Source: Ligilactobacillus sp900765635 (lineage in GTDB: Bacteria > Bacillota > Bacilli > Lactobacillales > Lactobacillaceae). From it: a stretch of 64,000 nt of DNA. The position numbers and the translations under genes were made by a program. Under the pieces are notes generated by a model that saw only the letters and a program-made list of their open reading frames with translations, was not told where the DNA came from and made no database searches. Of this stretch, positions 27,733 to 37,003 are shown piece by piece (the first letter of the stretch is position 1; each line of letters starts with the position of its first letter). The stretch covers positions 248,001 through 312,000 of the forward strand of contig NZ_CASCJC010000001.1 in the NCBI RefSeq assembly GCF_949152225.1. The letters run 5' to 3'.

Positions 27733-29067
27733 ATGTCATATACCACAGAAGTTTTAGAACGTGTAATCGCACAAAATCCGGCACAACCAGAGTTTCATCA
27801 AGCTGTAAAAGAGGTTTTAGAGTCGCTAGAGCCAATCATCAGTCAAAATGAAGAAGTATACCGTAAGGACGCTTTATTAGAACGTTTAACTACCCCAGAT
27901 AGGCAAATATTATTTCGGGTAGCTTGGATTGATGATCAAGGACAAACGCAAGTCAATAATTGTTATCGCGTGCAATTTAATAATGCAATTGGACCTTATA
28001 AGGGTGGCTTGCGTTTACATCCATCAGTTAATCTTGGTATTATCAAGTTTTTGGGCTTTGAGCAAGTTTTTAAAAATGCTTTGACAGGTCTACCAATTGG
28101 CGGTGGTAAAGGTGGTAGTGACTTTGATCCTAAAGGTAAATCTGATCGTGAAATCATGGCGTTTTGCCAAGCTTTTATGACAGAATTGATGCGCTACATT
28201 GGCCAAGATACCGATGTTCCAGCTGGTGATATTGGTACGGGAGCACGTGAAATTGGTTATTTATTTGGCCAATATAAACGTTTAAAAGGAACATATGAAG
28301 GAGTTTTGACTGGAAAAGGTTTGACTTATGGTGGTTCACTTGCACGAACAGAAGCTACAGGGTATGGTTTGTTGTATCTTGTTTTAGAATTGTTGCGAGA
28401 TCATCAAATAGATTTGGCAGGGAAACGTATAGCTGTTTCTGGATCTGGTAATGTGGCGATTTATGCAATTGAAAAAGCACAACAATTGGGGGCTAAGGTT
28501 GTGACTTGTTCTGATTCAAGTGGTTGGGTATATGATGAGGCTGGTATTGACGTAGATTTGTTAAAAGAAGTAAAAGAAGTTAAACGGGCACGGCTAACAG
28601 AATACGTCAAGCAAAGGTCAAGTGCAACTTATCATGAAGGTAAAGGTGTCTGGAGTGTTAAAGTCGATATTGCTTTGCCTTGTGCAACGCAAAACGAGTT
28701 GGATCTAGCAGATGCTAAGCAACTAGTGGCTAACCAAGTTTTAGCAGTGGCTGAAGGGGCTAATATGCCAACGACTTTAGAAGCGACTAAGTACTTGCAA
28801 GCCCAAGGCGTTTTATTTGTACCAGGTAAAGCAAGTAATGCCGGGGGCGTGGCGGTATCTGCGTTAGAAATGAGCCAAAATTCGGGACGTTTGAGTTGGA
28901 GTTTTGAAAAAGTTGATCAAGAACTTCAAAAAATTATGACTAATATTTATCAAACGATTGCACAAGCTGCTAAGGAAGTAGGATGTCAGGGAAATTATGT
29001 CGTAGGAGCAAACGTTGCGGGCTTTAAAAAAGTGGCCGAAGCGATGCAAGCCCAAGGAGTTTATTAA
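27733..29067 (+). CDS. gdhA: NADP-type glutamate dehydrogenase
   Basis: Hexameric dehydrogenase of 444 residues interconverting 2-oxoglutarate plus ammonia and glutamate. Seen: substrate-binding GPYKGGLR near residue 88, catalytic Lys in PIGGGKGGSDFDP near 120, PAGDIGTGAREIGY near 160, and the nucleotide fold GSGNVAIYA near 237. Length and the GxGNVA form fit the NADPH-dependent (biosynthetic) class. Single gene with its own promoter and terminator. In lactobacilli GDH also supplies 2-oxoglutarate for transaminations. Confidence 0.92.
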   Translation: MSYTTEVLERVIAQNPAQPEFHQAVKEVLESLEPIISQNEEVYRKDALLERLTTPDRQILFRVAWIDDQGQTQVNNCYRVQFNNAIGPYKGGLRLHPSVNLGIIKFLGFEQVFKNALTGLPIGGGKGGSDFDPKGKSDREIMAFCQAFMTELMRYIGQDTDVPAGDIGTGAREIGYLFGQYKRLKGTYEGVLTGKGLTYGGSLARTEATGYGLLYLVLELLRDHQIDLAGKRIAVSGSGNVAIYAIEKAQQLGAKVVTCSDSSGWVYDEAGIDVDLLKEVKEVKRARLTEYVKQRSSATYHEGKGVWSVKVDIALPCATQNELDLADAKQLVANQVLAVAEGANMPTTLEATKYLQAQGVLFVPGKASNAGGVAVSALEMSQNSGRLSWSFEKVDQELQKIMTNIYQTIAQAAKEVGCQGNYVVGANVAGFKKVAEAMQAQGVY

Positions 29068-29078
29068 AATTTTAAAAT

Positions 29079-29120
29079 AAAACCATCAACGTTAGCAACT
29101 ACTAGCTTTGATGGTTTTTT
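29079..29120 (+). terminator. Terminator of gdhA
   Basis: Stem AAACCATCAA / TTGATGGTTT with a 17-base loop and T-run. Confidence 0.75.
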
Positions 29121-29154
29121 AGTAATCAATATTAAAAAAGAAGTCTAAGAATAC

Positions 29155-29187
29155 AAAAAGCCTACGAAAATGTTTCATAGGCTTTTT
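29155..29187 (-). terminator. Terminator of the phosphoglycerate-mutase-like pair
   Basis: Stem AAAAAGCCTA / TAGGCTTTTT on the plus strand; it follows the minus-strand stop at 29201 and can work in both directions. Confidence 0.8.
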
Positions 29188-29200
29188 GGTATTATACGGT

Positions 29201-29869
29201 TTAATATTCAAAATCTGTAGCGCTTTGGTTGAAGTAAGCCACGCTGATTTTGTCGTTATCGACCACAAGTTTAGTGACAGAACCATTAGCAGGAGATACA
29301 GTGATATCAACGCTAGGATCGAAATGGTGGACGATGCTACGAATTGTTGTGCCGTGACTGACGAGTAAGACATTGCTGTTATCTGGGACAACTTTTTTGA
29401 GGTAATCAAACCCAGCACCGACACGCTCCCAGTATTCGGCATTATTTTCGGCATCGTGGAATGGATCGGCTGCTTTGGCAAAATCCTTAGCTTCCTCAAT
29501 TGAGTAATTTTCAATGATTTCTTTAAAGGTGCGACAGTTATGGGCTGCACCAATCATCAACCAAGCTTGACTAGAGTCACTACCTTCAAAATAGCCATAA
29601 CCTTGTTCACGGAAGTTACGTAGTTCGGTTGGTGTTGGAGTAACAGGTGAAGCGACATTTTCTTCTAGAATGTATTTGCAAGTACGTGTTGCTCTGGTGG
29701 TATCACTGTGAAAGGCAAAATCAAAGTTGATATGAGCCAATCTCCGGCCTGCTTTATGACCATCTTGAATACCTTTAGGGGTCAAAGGTGAGTCACACCA
29801 TCCTTGCATACGATTGTAACGGTTAAGATAGGTTTGTCCGTGGCGGACAAGATAAATATTAAAAGCCAT
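29201..29869 (-). CDS. Histidine phosphatase (phosphoglycerate mutase-like), second of a tandem pair
   Basis: Histidine phosphatase family protein of 222 residues. The catalytic motif is LVRHGQTYLN with His10, followed by MQGWCDSPLTPKG, the general acid Glu in NFREQGYGYFEG, and the second His in VSHGTTIRS. Sub-family is broad: cofactor-dependent mutases and various sugar or nucleotide phosphatases. It is strongly similar to the gene directly upstream (29887-30558), indicating tandem duplication; the two are 17 bases apart and cotranscribed. Confidence 0.85.
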   Translation of the reverse strand: MAFNIYLVRHGQTYLNRYNRMQGWCDSPLTPKGIQDGHKAGRRLAHINFDFAFHSDTTRATRTCKYILEENVASPVTPTPTELRNFREQGYGYFEGSDSSQAWLMIGAAHNCRTFKEIIENYSIEEAKDFAKAADPFHDAENNAEYWERVGAGFDYLKKVVPDNSNVLLVSHGTTIRSIVHHFDPSVDITVSPANGSVTKLVVDNDKISVAYFNQSATDFEY

Positions 29870-29886
29870 AATTTTGAGTTCCTTTC

Positions 29887-30558
29887 TTATTGCAAATAAT
29901 CAAAATCAGGATCGACTTGATTGTAGTAGCAGACTTTAAAATCATGTTCATCAACACGAAGTTTGGTGATGCTACCGTTTTTAGCTCCGTTATTGATAAA
30001 ATCAATTTCTGGTGCAAAAAGATGTACAATGCTCATGATAGTCATTCCGTGACTGACGACTAAAATATTTTCTTCTGGTTGAGCAATTTTTCTTAGATAA
30101 TCAAAGCCAATTTTAACACGCGTCCAAAATTGAGCGTCATCTTCGGCATCTGAAAAAGGGTCTGCTTGTTTGGCAAAATCACGACTTTCGCGTAACGAGT
30201 ATTTAGTCATAATTTCTTGATAACTACTGCAACCATGAGCTGCGCCAATCATTAACCAAGCTTGTTTATCATCGCTGCCTTCAAAATAACCAAAATTTTG
30301 TTCACGAAAGTTGCGCATTGCAATAGGTGTGGCAGTAGTAAACTTATTTTGCCGTAAGATTGCTTCACATGTTTCTTTAGTCCGCATGGTATCACTTCTA
30401 AAGACACGATCAAATTTGATTTCAGCTAGATTTTTGCCAGCTATTTCACCGTCTTTAAGTCCTTGAGCAGTCAAAGGTGAATCAGACCAACCTTGCATAC
30501 GTTTATAGTAATTAAGCAGTGTTTGTCCATGACGAACAAGATATAAATTAAATGCCAT
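29887..30558 (-). CDS. Histidine phosphatase (phosphoglycerate mutase-like), first of a tandem pair
   Basis: A 223-residue paralog of the next gene. Catalytic LVRHGQTLLN (His10), MQGWSDSPLTAQG, NFREQNFGYFEGSD, and VSHGMTIMS with the second His. Both catalytic His and the Arg pair are kept in each copy, so both should be active. Substrate unknown. It diverges from helD across about 120 bases. Confidence 0.85.
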   Translation of the reverse strand: MAFNLYLVRHGQTLLNYYKRMQGWSDSPLTAQGLKDGEIAGKNLAEIKFDRVFRSDTMRTKETCEAILRQNKFTTATPIAMRNFREQNFGYFEGSDDKQAWLMIGAAHGCSSYQEIMTKYSLRESRDFAKQADPFSDAEDDAQFWTRVKIGFDYLRKIAQPEENILVVSHGMTIMSIVHLFAPEIDFINNGAKNGSITKLRVDEHDFKVCYYNQVDPDFDYLQ

Positions 30559-30680
30559 TTGTTTGCCTCGCTTTAATTTGATGTCTTAAGTATACACTAA
30601 TTAAGTGCGAGTTGCTTGAATTGTTTGTGCATAAAAAAAATGCTACAATAGGTTATTAAGAATTTTTTGGGAGTGATAGC

Positions 30681-32972
30681 ATGGTTAGTATTAAGCAACA
30701 AGAGCAACAACGCATGGATCAAGTTGTCGCTAAGATTCAAGTAGCACAAAGAAAAGATCAAGCGGATCTAAAGAACGCTCAAGCTGATAAGGCAGCCATT
30801 CAGGCGGATTTTAAAAATAACGTACGCATTAAAACGACCACTTATTCGGGCATGATGGAGACTGCTTTGACCGTGCGTCAACAACAACAACTCCTTCAAG
30901 AACGCGAAAATAGTTGGCAACAAGCTAAACGTCGCTTGGATGTTTTGGAAAAATTAGCGAAGAAACCTTATTTTGCTCGAATTGATTTTCAAGAGAATGG
31001 TGAAGCTAAATCTGAAAGTGTCTATTTAGGCTTAGGAACGTTTAGCGATGGGCCAGATAATATCTTAATTTATGACTGGCGTGCACCAATTTCAAGTATT
31101 TATTATGATGGTGGTTTAGGAAAAGTTAGTTATGAAACACCAGAAGGCAGTCAAGAAGTTGAATTAACCTTAAAGCGTCAGTTTATGGTTGAAGATGCAA
31201 AAATCATCACGGTATTTGATACAGATGAAACTGTCGGTGATCAAATGTTATTAGAAGTTTTAGACGAAGCTTCTGATATCAAGATGAAAAGTATTGTAAC
31301 AACTATTCAAAAAGAACAAAACAAGATAATTCGAGATACTAAATCAGAGTTATTATTTGTTCAAGGGGCAGCCGGTTCAGGTAAAACTTCTGCTGTATTA
31401 CAGCGAATCGCCTTTTTATTATACCGTTATCGGGGAAATTTAACTTCAGGACAAGTCGTTTTATTTTCGCCTAATCAATTATTTAATGATTATATCGATC
31501 AAGTGTTACCAGAATTAGGCGAACAAAACATGATACAGTTGACGTATTATCAATATACACAAAGACGTGTACCTAAACTACACATCGAAACCTTACAGGA
31601 AAGATTTGAAGAAAGTGAACAAGCAATTCCTTCAAATGTCAAACGTTTAAAGGATAGTCTAGTATTTTTCAATGCCACGACAGCTTATACCAATTACTTA
31701 GAACAAGCAGGTATGCGTTTTAAAAATATCATGTATAAAGGTGAAGTCTTCTTTAGCAAAGAACAAATCAAAGAGATTTATTACAGTTTTAATGAAAACT
31801 ATCATTTGAAAAATCGTTTGGATGCGACTAAAGAAGAGCTTTTACAACGCCTAAACGCACGTGTTGCCAAGGAAGCTAAGAGCGATCGTGTACAAAAAGC
31901 GATTCAAGAATTGAGTCAACAAGAGCTAAATGACTTGTATGGTGAAAAAAAGAAGAGCTTTGCTAATGGAGATAAAGAATTGCAATTCTTAGCTAAAAGC
32001 TATGTGATGCGTGATTTTATGACGATTAAAGCTGCAATTGTCAAAAATCGTTTCTTAAATCTCAATGCGCAATACATGCATTTCTTAAAAAATATTCCAG
32101 TATTATTGGATTTAGATAAAGCTCAAGTTAGTCAACAAGAATGGCAGGATGCGGTTTTAGCAAGTAAACAAGATTTACAAGCAAAACGTCTATCTTTAAA
32201 TGATGCTACTGCATATTTATATTTGTATGATCGAATCATCGGCAAAAAAGGACAACTAGATATTAAGCAAGTCTTTATCGATGAAATTCAAGACTATACA
32301 CCATATCAATTAGCCTATTTGAAAAAAGAATTTCCACGGGCGAAATTTACGATGCTAGGAGATTTAAATCAAGCTATCTTTACTAAGGAAAACTCACGTA
32401 GTTTACTCAAAGACTTAGCGACGATGTTTCCTAAAGAAAAGACTAAAGTGGTACAGTTGACTAAGTCTTATCGTTCAACCAAACAAATTACTGATTTTAC
32501 ACGTGAAGTGTTAGTCAACGGAGCTGCTGTAGAAGCCTTTGAGCGAGCTGGCGAATTGCCAAGTATTAGTTTTGCTAAAGATCAAGCAGACATGATCGCG
32601 CTGGTTGATAAACAACTGCAAGCAAATGAAAATGATAAAATGACAACCGCAATTGTCGCAAAAACGTTAGCTCAATGTGAACAAATAACTAAACAGTTAC
32701 AAGCTAAAGGCCAAAAAGTAACTTTGATTAGTACGGAAAATCAACGCTTGGCGCAAGGGACAATTGTTGTTCCAGCATTTTTGGCTAAAGGATTGGAATT
32801 TGATGCAATCATCATGTGGGATGCAAACAAGCAAAACTATAACCGTGAAGATGAACGGCAGTTGGTTTATACGATTTGCTCACGCGCAATGCATCGTTTA
32901 AGCATTTTTGTAAATGGACAACTTTCGCCATTGCTAGCTAAGATTGATACTAAGTTATATGAAGTTAAATAA
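30681..32972 (+). CDS. helD: HelD-type RNA polymerase-recycling helicase
   Basis: SF1 UvrD/Rep-like ATPase of 763 residues. The N-terminal coiled-coil arm (about residues 1-100) is the part that enters the RNA polymerase channels in HelD. Walker A GAAGSGKTS lies near residue 230, the DEIQ-type Walker B is VFIDEIQDYTPYQ, and C-terminal helicase motifs include TKSYRSTKQI and the LAKGLEFDAII block. HelD removes stalled RNA polymerase from DNA. It has its own promoter (TTGTTT, 17 bases, TACAAT) and terminator. Confidence 0.9.
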   Translation: MVSIKQQEQQRMDQVVAKIQVAQRKDQADLKNAQADKAAIQADFKNNVRIKTTTYSGMMETALTVRQQQQLLQERENSWQQAKRRLDVLEKLAKKPYFARIDFQENGEAKSESVYLGLGTFSDGPDNILIYDWRAPISSIYYDGGLGKVSYETPEGSQEVELTLKRQFMVEDAKIITVFDTDETVGDQMLLEVLDEASDIKMKSIVTTIQKEQNKIIRDTKSELLFVQGAAGSGKTSAVLQRIAFLLYRYRGNLTSGQVVLFSPNQLFNDYIDQVLPELGEQNMIQLTYYQYTQRRVPKLHIETLQERFEESEQAIPSNVKRLKDSLVFFNATTAYTNYLEQAGMRFKNIMYKGEVFFSKEQIKEIYYSFNENYHLKNRLDATKEELLQRLNARVAKEAKSDRVQKAIQELSQQELNDLYGEKKKSFANGDKELQFLAKSYVMRDFMTIKAAIVKNRFLNLNAQYMHFLKNIPVLLDLDKAQVSQQEWQDAVLASKQDLQAKRLSLNDATAYLYLYDRIIGKKGQLDIKQVFIDEIQDYTPYQLAYLKKEFPRAKFTMLGDLNQAIFTKENSRSLLKDLATMFPKEKTKVVQLTKSYRSTKQITDFTREVLVNGAAVEAFERAGELPSISFAKDQADMIALVDKQLQANENDKMTTAIVAKTLAQCEQITKQLQAKGQKVTLISTENQRLAQGTIVVPAFLAKGLEFDAIIMWDANKQNYNREDERQLVYTICSRAMHRLSIFVNGQLSPLLAKIDTKLYEVK

Positions 32973-32982
32973 GTATTTTAAA

Positions 32983-33016
32983 ATAGATGTTATCTAGGTG
33001 ATAGCATCTATTTTTA
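32983..33016 (+). terminator. Terminator of helD
   Basis: Stem ATAGATGTTATC / GATAGCATCTAT followed by TTTTT. Confidence 0.82.
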
Positions 33017-33021
33017 TAGAC

Positions 33022-33049
33022 AAAAAAAGCTCGCATTACTAATGCGAGA
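33022..33049 (-). terminator. Terminator of the GDSL esterase gene
   Basis: Stem CTCGCAT / ATGCGAG; the A-run at 33022-33028 is the T-run for the minus-strand transcript. Confidence 0.8.
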
Positions 33050-33055
33050 CTCAAT

Positions 33056-33619
33056 TTAATCAGTAAGTTTTTTTCTAAGTAAAGGTACCAAATGCTCAAT
33101 TAATAAATCATAACCAGCTTCTGAATAGTGGATATCATCGGGTTGCAAGAGGTTTTCACCTTTGTGTTGAAAGGCAATATCATACCAATCAAGATAAGTA
33201 ATGTCTTTTTTCAAAGCCACTTCTTGGGTAGCTAAGGCATATTGATGCAACTTGGCTAAAGGCCGAAAAACTTGTCGTGTTGGGCCAGTGATGCCAGGTG
33301 TGATTAGGATACATTTGTTTTTTCCAATCTCATCAATCATGGTACAAAGATTTTCTTTATAAGATTCAAGTGTTGTTTTTTCGTCTGCAACATCATTGGT
33401 ACCAAAAAAGATAGTTACAATATCGGGATTAGCCAAATGTACATCGGCTTGCAATCGTTGCAAGGCGTTACGGGCTAAATCACCAGGGACACCACGGTTT
33501 ATTAATTCTAAATCTCCCATCGCTAAGGCATCACGAAGCTTATGGGTAAAAAGAGGTGAAGGAAAACCGTCCATTACACCGGCAGTAATACTATCACCTA
33601 ATAAAACGATTCTATTCAT
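33056..33619 (-). CDS. SGNH/GDSL-type esterase
   Basis: Lipolytic or acyl esterase of 187 residues without a signal peptide. Block I is GDSITAG with nucleophile Ser near residue 9, block II Gly in GVPGD, block III GTND near residue 73, and block V PDDIHYSEAGY with catalytic Asp and His. Start ATG 33619 gives the block-I motif its normal position; the in-frame upstream extension to 33673 lacks a ribosome site. AAGAAGG lies 11 bases upstream. Natural substrate unknown; TesA-like lysophospholipase or acetyl esterases are relatives. Confidence 0.85.
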   Translation of the reverse strand: MNRIVLLGDSITAGVMDGFPSPLFTHKLRDALAMGDLELINRGVPGDLARNALQRLQADVHLANPDIVTIFFGTNDVADEKTTLESYKENLCTMIDEIGKNKCILITPGITGPTRQVFRPLAKLHQYALATQEVALKKDITYLDWYDIAFQHKGENLLQPDDIHYSEAGYDLLIEHLVPLLRKKLTD

Positions 33620-33759
33620 AATTTTGTAAACCTTCTTTAAAAATTTTGCACTATTTATTTTACAATAAAACAACTTGCTTGAAAAGTAGTAAGCTCTTAC
33701 AAAAGTCTAAAGGATTTGTGTTATAATTGTTAAGAATTTATTTTTAAGAGGAAGTTTAG

Positions 33760-34680
33760 ATGGAAAATCAATTGAATTATTATAAAATTTTGCGTAGTGA
33801 ATGGCGTGAATTTTATAAAGAACATATTGTACCGTTGAGTTTTCGAGAATTAAATCATATTAGGTCACTAAATGACCAAATTTCTTTGCAAGATGTTAAA
33901 GAAATCTATATGCCGTTAGTACATTTGTTAAAGTTAAAGATGCAAGTGCATCAACAAATGCAACAGCAACAAGCTGAATTTTTAGGGATCAAAGCTCAAA
34001 AAGTACCGTTTATCTTAGGAATTGCTGGTTCAGTAGCTGTGGGTAAGAGTACGACGGCGCGCTTGTTGCAAAATTTGTTAAGTGAACTTTATCCAGATAA
34101 GAAAGTACGGCTAATTACCACTGATGGTTTTTTGTACCCAACACGTGAATTAAAGCGCCGTAAGCTGTTAGCACGTAAAGGTTTCCCCGAAAGCTATGAT
34201 ATGCCGCTATTAATCAATTTTATCAATGATGTAAAAAATGGCTTACCGGCTAAAGCGCCAGTGTATTCACATGAAATCTATGATATTATTCCGGGACGGT
34301 ATGATTTAATTGAAAAACCAGATATTTTGATTGTTGAAGGAATCAATGTTTTGCAATTGCCGTCTAATCAGCAAATCTATGTCAGTGATTTCTTTGACTT
34401 TTCGATTTATGTCGATGCTAGCGAAGATTTAATCAAGCAATGGTACTTGGAACGCTTTGAGATGTTGTTGGAGCGAGCTAAAAATGAGCCGTATAACTAT
34501 TATTACTCTTATGCACAAGGAGATCGCCAAGTTGCACGGCAAATGGCTCAAGATGTTTGGGAAAAAATTAATCATAAAAATCTGCAAGAATATATCCTAC
34601 CGACTAGAAATCGTGCGGATTTAATCTTGACAAAAGGCGAAAATCATTTAGTAAACGAACTATATTTAAGAAAATACTGA
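33760..34680 (+). CDS. coaA: Pantothenate kinase type I
   Basis: First enzyme of coenzyme A synthesis (pantothenate to 4'-phosphopantothenate), 306 residues. P-loop GSVAVGKST at 90-98, then TTDGFLYPTREL and KGFPESYD, all standard for the bacterial CoaA family, and the C-terminal ILPTRNRADLIL. Length fits the family (about 305-315). TATAAT and a GAGGAA ribosome site precede it. It lies just before guaA with a promoter between them. Confidence 0.94.
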   Translation: MENQLNYYKILRSEWREFYKEHIVPLSFRELNHIRSLNDQISLQDVKEIYMPLVHLLKLKMQVHQQMQQQQAEFLGIKAQKVPFILGIAGSVAVGKSTTARLLQNLLSELYPDKKVRLITTDGFLYPTRELKRRKLLARKGFPESYDMPLLINFINDVKNGLPAKAPVYSHEIYDIIPGRYDLIEKPDILIVEGINVLQLPSNQQIYVSDFFDFSIYVDASEDLIKQWYLERFEMLLERAKNEPYNYYYSYAQGDRQVARQMAQDVWEKINHKNLQEYILPTRNRADLILTKGENHLVNELYLRKY

Positions 34681-34720
34681 TTTTGTATGCCAATTACCGT
34701 TTAAAATAAATCTTAAGCTG

Positions 34721-34749
34721 TTGACCTGTACGTGTTTACTAGGTAAAAT
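34721..34749 (+). promoter_or_regulatory. guaA promoter
   Basis: TTGACC (34721-34726), 17-base spacer, TAAAAT (34744-34749). No PurBox or purine riboswitch is seen here. Confidence 0.75.
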
Positions 34750-34802
34750 GGAGTAAGTGATTTGTAAAAAACGCAAAAAAAATTTAAGATGAGGTGAATA
34801 TC

Positions 34803-36359
34803 TTGGCTAACGTTGAGATGCAGGCATTTGATAAGATCATCGTATTGGATTTTGGGAGCCAATACAACCAATTGATCACGCGCCGAATTCGGGAATTTGG
34901 GGTATACTCGGAGTTACTATCCCATAAATTGACCGCAAAAGAAATTAAGGAAATGAATCCAAAAGGAATCATCTTTTCTGGTGGTCCAAATAGTGTTTAT
35001 GATGAAAGTGCCTTTCATGTTGATCCAGAAATCTTTGAATTAGGCATTCCTGTTTTAGGAATTTGCTATGGGATGCAATTGATGGCAAACATGTTACCTG
35101 GTGGGAAAGTTGAAAGCGCCGAAAATAAGGAATATGGTAAGGCCATCATTTCCGTGCCTGATAAACAAGCCGTGATGTTCAAAGATTTGCCACAAGAACA
35201 AACAGTTTGGATGAGCCATGGGGATTTGGTAACGCAAGTGCCTGAAGGTTTTGAAGTGACCGCAACTAGTGGTAACTGTCCAATTTCTGCGATGGCTAAT
35301 ACCGCTAAGAAGTTTTATGGTTTGCAGTTCCATCCAGAAGTGCGTAACAGTGAATATGGTAATGACATCTTACGTCGCTTTACCTTTGATGTTTGTGGCG
35401 CTAAAGCAAACTGGTCGATGACAGATTTTATCGACATGCAAGTAGCTAAGATTCGCGAAACTGTTGGCGATCAAAAAGTGTTATTAGGTCTTTCTGGTGG
35501 GGTGGATTCTTCGGTTGTCGGTGTCTTGTTACACAAGGCAATCGGGGATCAATTGACCTGCATCTTTGTTGACCATGGTTTGTTGCGTAAAGGTGAAGCT
35601 GAACAAGTAATGGAAAGCTTAGGCGGCAAGTTTGGCTTAAACATCATCAAAGTCGATGCTAAAGAACGTTTCTTAGGCAAATTAGCCGGTGTGGCTGATC
35701 CTGAAAAGAAACGTAAGATCATCGGTAACGAATTTATCCGAGTATTTGACGATGAAGCAACCAAGTTAAAGGGTATCAAATTCTTGGCCCAAGGTACTTT
35801 ATATACTGATATCATCGAATCAGGAACAGATACAGCGCAAACTATCAAGTCCCATCATAACGTGGGCGGTTTGCCAGAAGATATGCAATTTGAATTGATT
35901 GAACCATTAAACACGTTGTTTAAAGATGAAGTGCGTGAATTAGGTGAAAAATTAGGGATGCCACACGAATTAGTTTGGCGTCAACCATTCCCAGGCCCAG
36001 GTCTTGGGATTCGTGTGATTGGTGAAATCACCGAAGAAAAATTACAAATCGTGCGCGATAGTGATTTGATCTTGCGTGAAGAAATCGCTAAGCATGGTTT
36101 GGATAAAGAAATCTGGCAATACTTCACCGTTTTACCAGGAATTCGTTCCGTTGGTGTGATGGGCGATGGCCGGACTTATGATTACACGGTAGGTATTCGT
36201 GCCGTAACCTCAATCGATGGAATGACAGCTGATTTTGCGCAAATTCCATGGAATGTTTTACAAGAAATCTCTGTGCGGATCGTTAACGAAGTCGCACACG
36301 TTAACCGCGTGGTTTATGATATTACATCCAAGCCACCGGCAACAATTGAGTGGGAATAA
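34803..36359 (+). CDS. guaA: GMP synthase (glutamine-hydrolysing)
   Basis: Converts XMP, ATP and glutamine to GMP; 518 residues. The N-terminal class I amidotransferase has nucleophile Cys in GICYGMQL near residue 84 and QFHPEV with the catalytic His; the ATP pyrophosphatase P-loop is GLSGGVDSS near 230; the C-terminal dimer domain ends in TIEWE. The TTG at 34803 is chosen because GAGGTG lies six bases upstream; a GTG at 34794 overlaps that site. The 3' end carries the known attachment sequence for guaA-targeting genomic islands, repeated at 37004. Confidence 0.95.
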   Translation: MANVEMQAFDKIIVLDFGSQYNQLITRRIREFGVYSELLSHKLTAKEIKEMNPKGIIFSGGPNSVYDESAFHVDPEIFELGIPVLGICYGMQLMANMLPGGKVESAENKEYGKAIISVPDKQAVMFKDLPQEQTVWMSHGDLVTQVPEGFEVTATSGNCPISAMANTAKKFYGLQFHPEVRNSEYGNDILRRFTFDVCGAKANWSMTDFIDMQVAKIRETVGDQKVLLGLSGGVDSSVVGVLLHKAIGDQLTCIFVDHGLLRKGEAEQVMESLGGKFGLNIIKVDAKERFLGKLAGVADPEKKRKIIGNEFIRVFDDEATKLKGIKFLAQGTLYTDIIESGTDTAQTIKSHHNVGGLPEDMQFELIEPLNTLFKDEVRELGEKLGMPHELVWRQPFPGPGLGIRVIGEITEEKLQIVRDSDLILREEIAKHGLDKEIWQYFTVLPGIRSVGVMGDGRTYDYTVGIRAVTSIDGMTADFAQIPWNVLQEISVRIVNEVAHVNRVVYDITSKPPATIEWE

Positions 36360-36370
36360 TAACTAAAAAG
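36346..36370 (+). repeat. Putative attachment site copy 1 at the guaA 3' end
   Basis: TTGAGTGGGAATAATA followed by ACTAAAAAG covers the last codons and stop of guaA. It recurs at 37004-37028 with 16 identical leading bases and 21-22 of 25 overall. The 3' end of guaA is an established integration hotspot for tyrosine-recombinase islands. Confidence 0.65.
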
Positions 36371-36407
36371 CCTAGCTTCCTTGTTAATTAAGGAGCTAGG
36401 CTTTTTT
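36365..36407 (+). terminator. Terminator of guaA
   Basis: Stem AAAAAGCCTAGCTTCCTT / AAGGAGCTAGGCTTTTTT with one bulge and a seven-base loop. It lies inside the possible island boundary, overlapping the first attachment copy. Confidence 0.88.
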
Positions 36408-36490
36408 GAACTGAAATAAGTTTTGTTTTTTATGTAAAAAAGTGATAGTGACCATGTTTTTATTAGTAGATAATTTAAATTTAGATATGT

Positions 36491-36575
36491 TACAATTGAT
36501 TTGAGTCACAAAGACATGAGCATAAAAATACTAAGCCGTCAAGGAGTTGTCTAAAACGGCTTAGTATTTTTTTTT
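36491..36575 (+). other. Possible short transcript ending in a strong hairpin
   Basis: Perfect 15-bp stem AAAAATACTAAGCCG (36524) / CGGCTTAGTATTTTT (36557-36571) followed by more T. A TACAAT at 36491-36496 could be its -10, predicting a roughly 70-base RNA; the -35 is weak. It may instead be an old terminator left from island genes. No gene lies between it and guaA. Confidence 0.4.
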
Positions 36576-36698
36576 AGAATTTTTGTTAAAGGGGGATGTA
36601 ATTTGAGTCAAGTACAAAATTTGACGTTATCCTGTCTTTTAAATATAAATGACATTTATCTATCAAGTAAGAATACTCCAGAAAAATTCTATGAGTAT

Positions 36699-36962
36699 CT
36701 AATCTACTAGCACCTCATCTGTTATCAAAATATATAAATCTTTTAGTAAAGCTCTTGCAATAGCTAATCGCTATTTTTGACCACCAGAGAGATTACTGGC
36801 ATCTTCTTCAATAGGTGACTGAAATTGAAGAAGTAGTCCTTCAATATATTCTTTTACCTGAGCTATTTCAAATGTCCAAATAATCTGTTCCCTCATGGGT
36901 TGGTAGTTTAAACCAATCATTTTTGATAATACTTCATGTCGATTTCCATAGCTTATAATTTG
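36699..36962 (-). pseudogene. Remnant of an ABC exporter ATP-binding domain
   Basis: One minus-strand frame encodes about 85 residues of an ABC nucleotide-binding domain. It includes NYQPMREQIIW (the TVREN-type segment), PIEEDASNLSGGQK with the ABC signature, then an in-frame TAG at 36771-36773, RLAIARALLKD, and a degraded Walker B (ILITDEVLVD) before another stop. The PIEE-x-x-x-NLSGGQ form is typical of peptide/lantibiotic and multidrug exporters. Walker A and the membrane domain are missing. It lies between the two attachment repeats and is likely island debris. Confidence 0.75.
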
Positions 36963-37003
36963 CTAAAATGAGCTAATATTTCATTCATGTTATAAAGATA
37001 CTT

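Noticed and set aside
34681..34802. Guanine riboswitch or PurBox upstream of guaA
   Set aside because: Only a plain TTGACC-17-TAAAAT promoter is present; no CGAAC core and no purine aptamer fold.
36604..36711. Small plus-strand frame of 35 codons starting at TTG after AAAGGGGG
   Set aside because: It overlaps the end of the ABC remnant on the other strand, has no recognisable signal or homology, and lies in decayed DNA; chance is as likely.
36699..36962. Functional lantibiotic or bacteriocin export locus
   Set aside because: Only a stop-interrupted piece of the ATPase remains; no precursor peptide, modification or immunity gene is visible.
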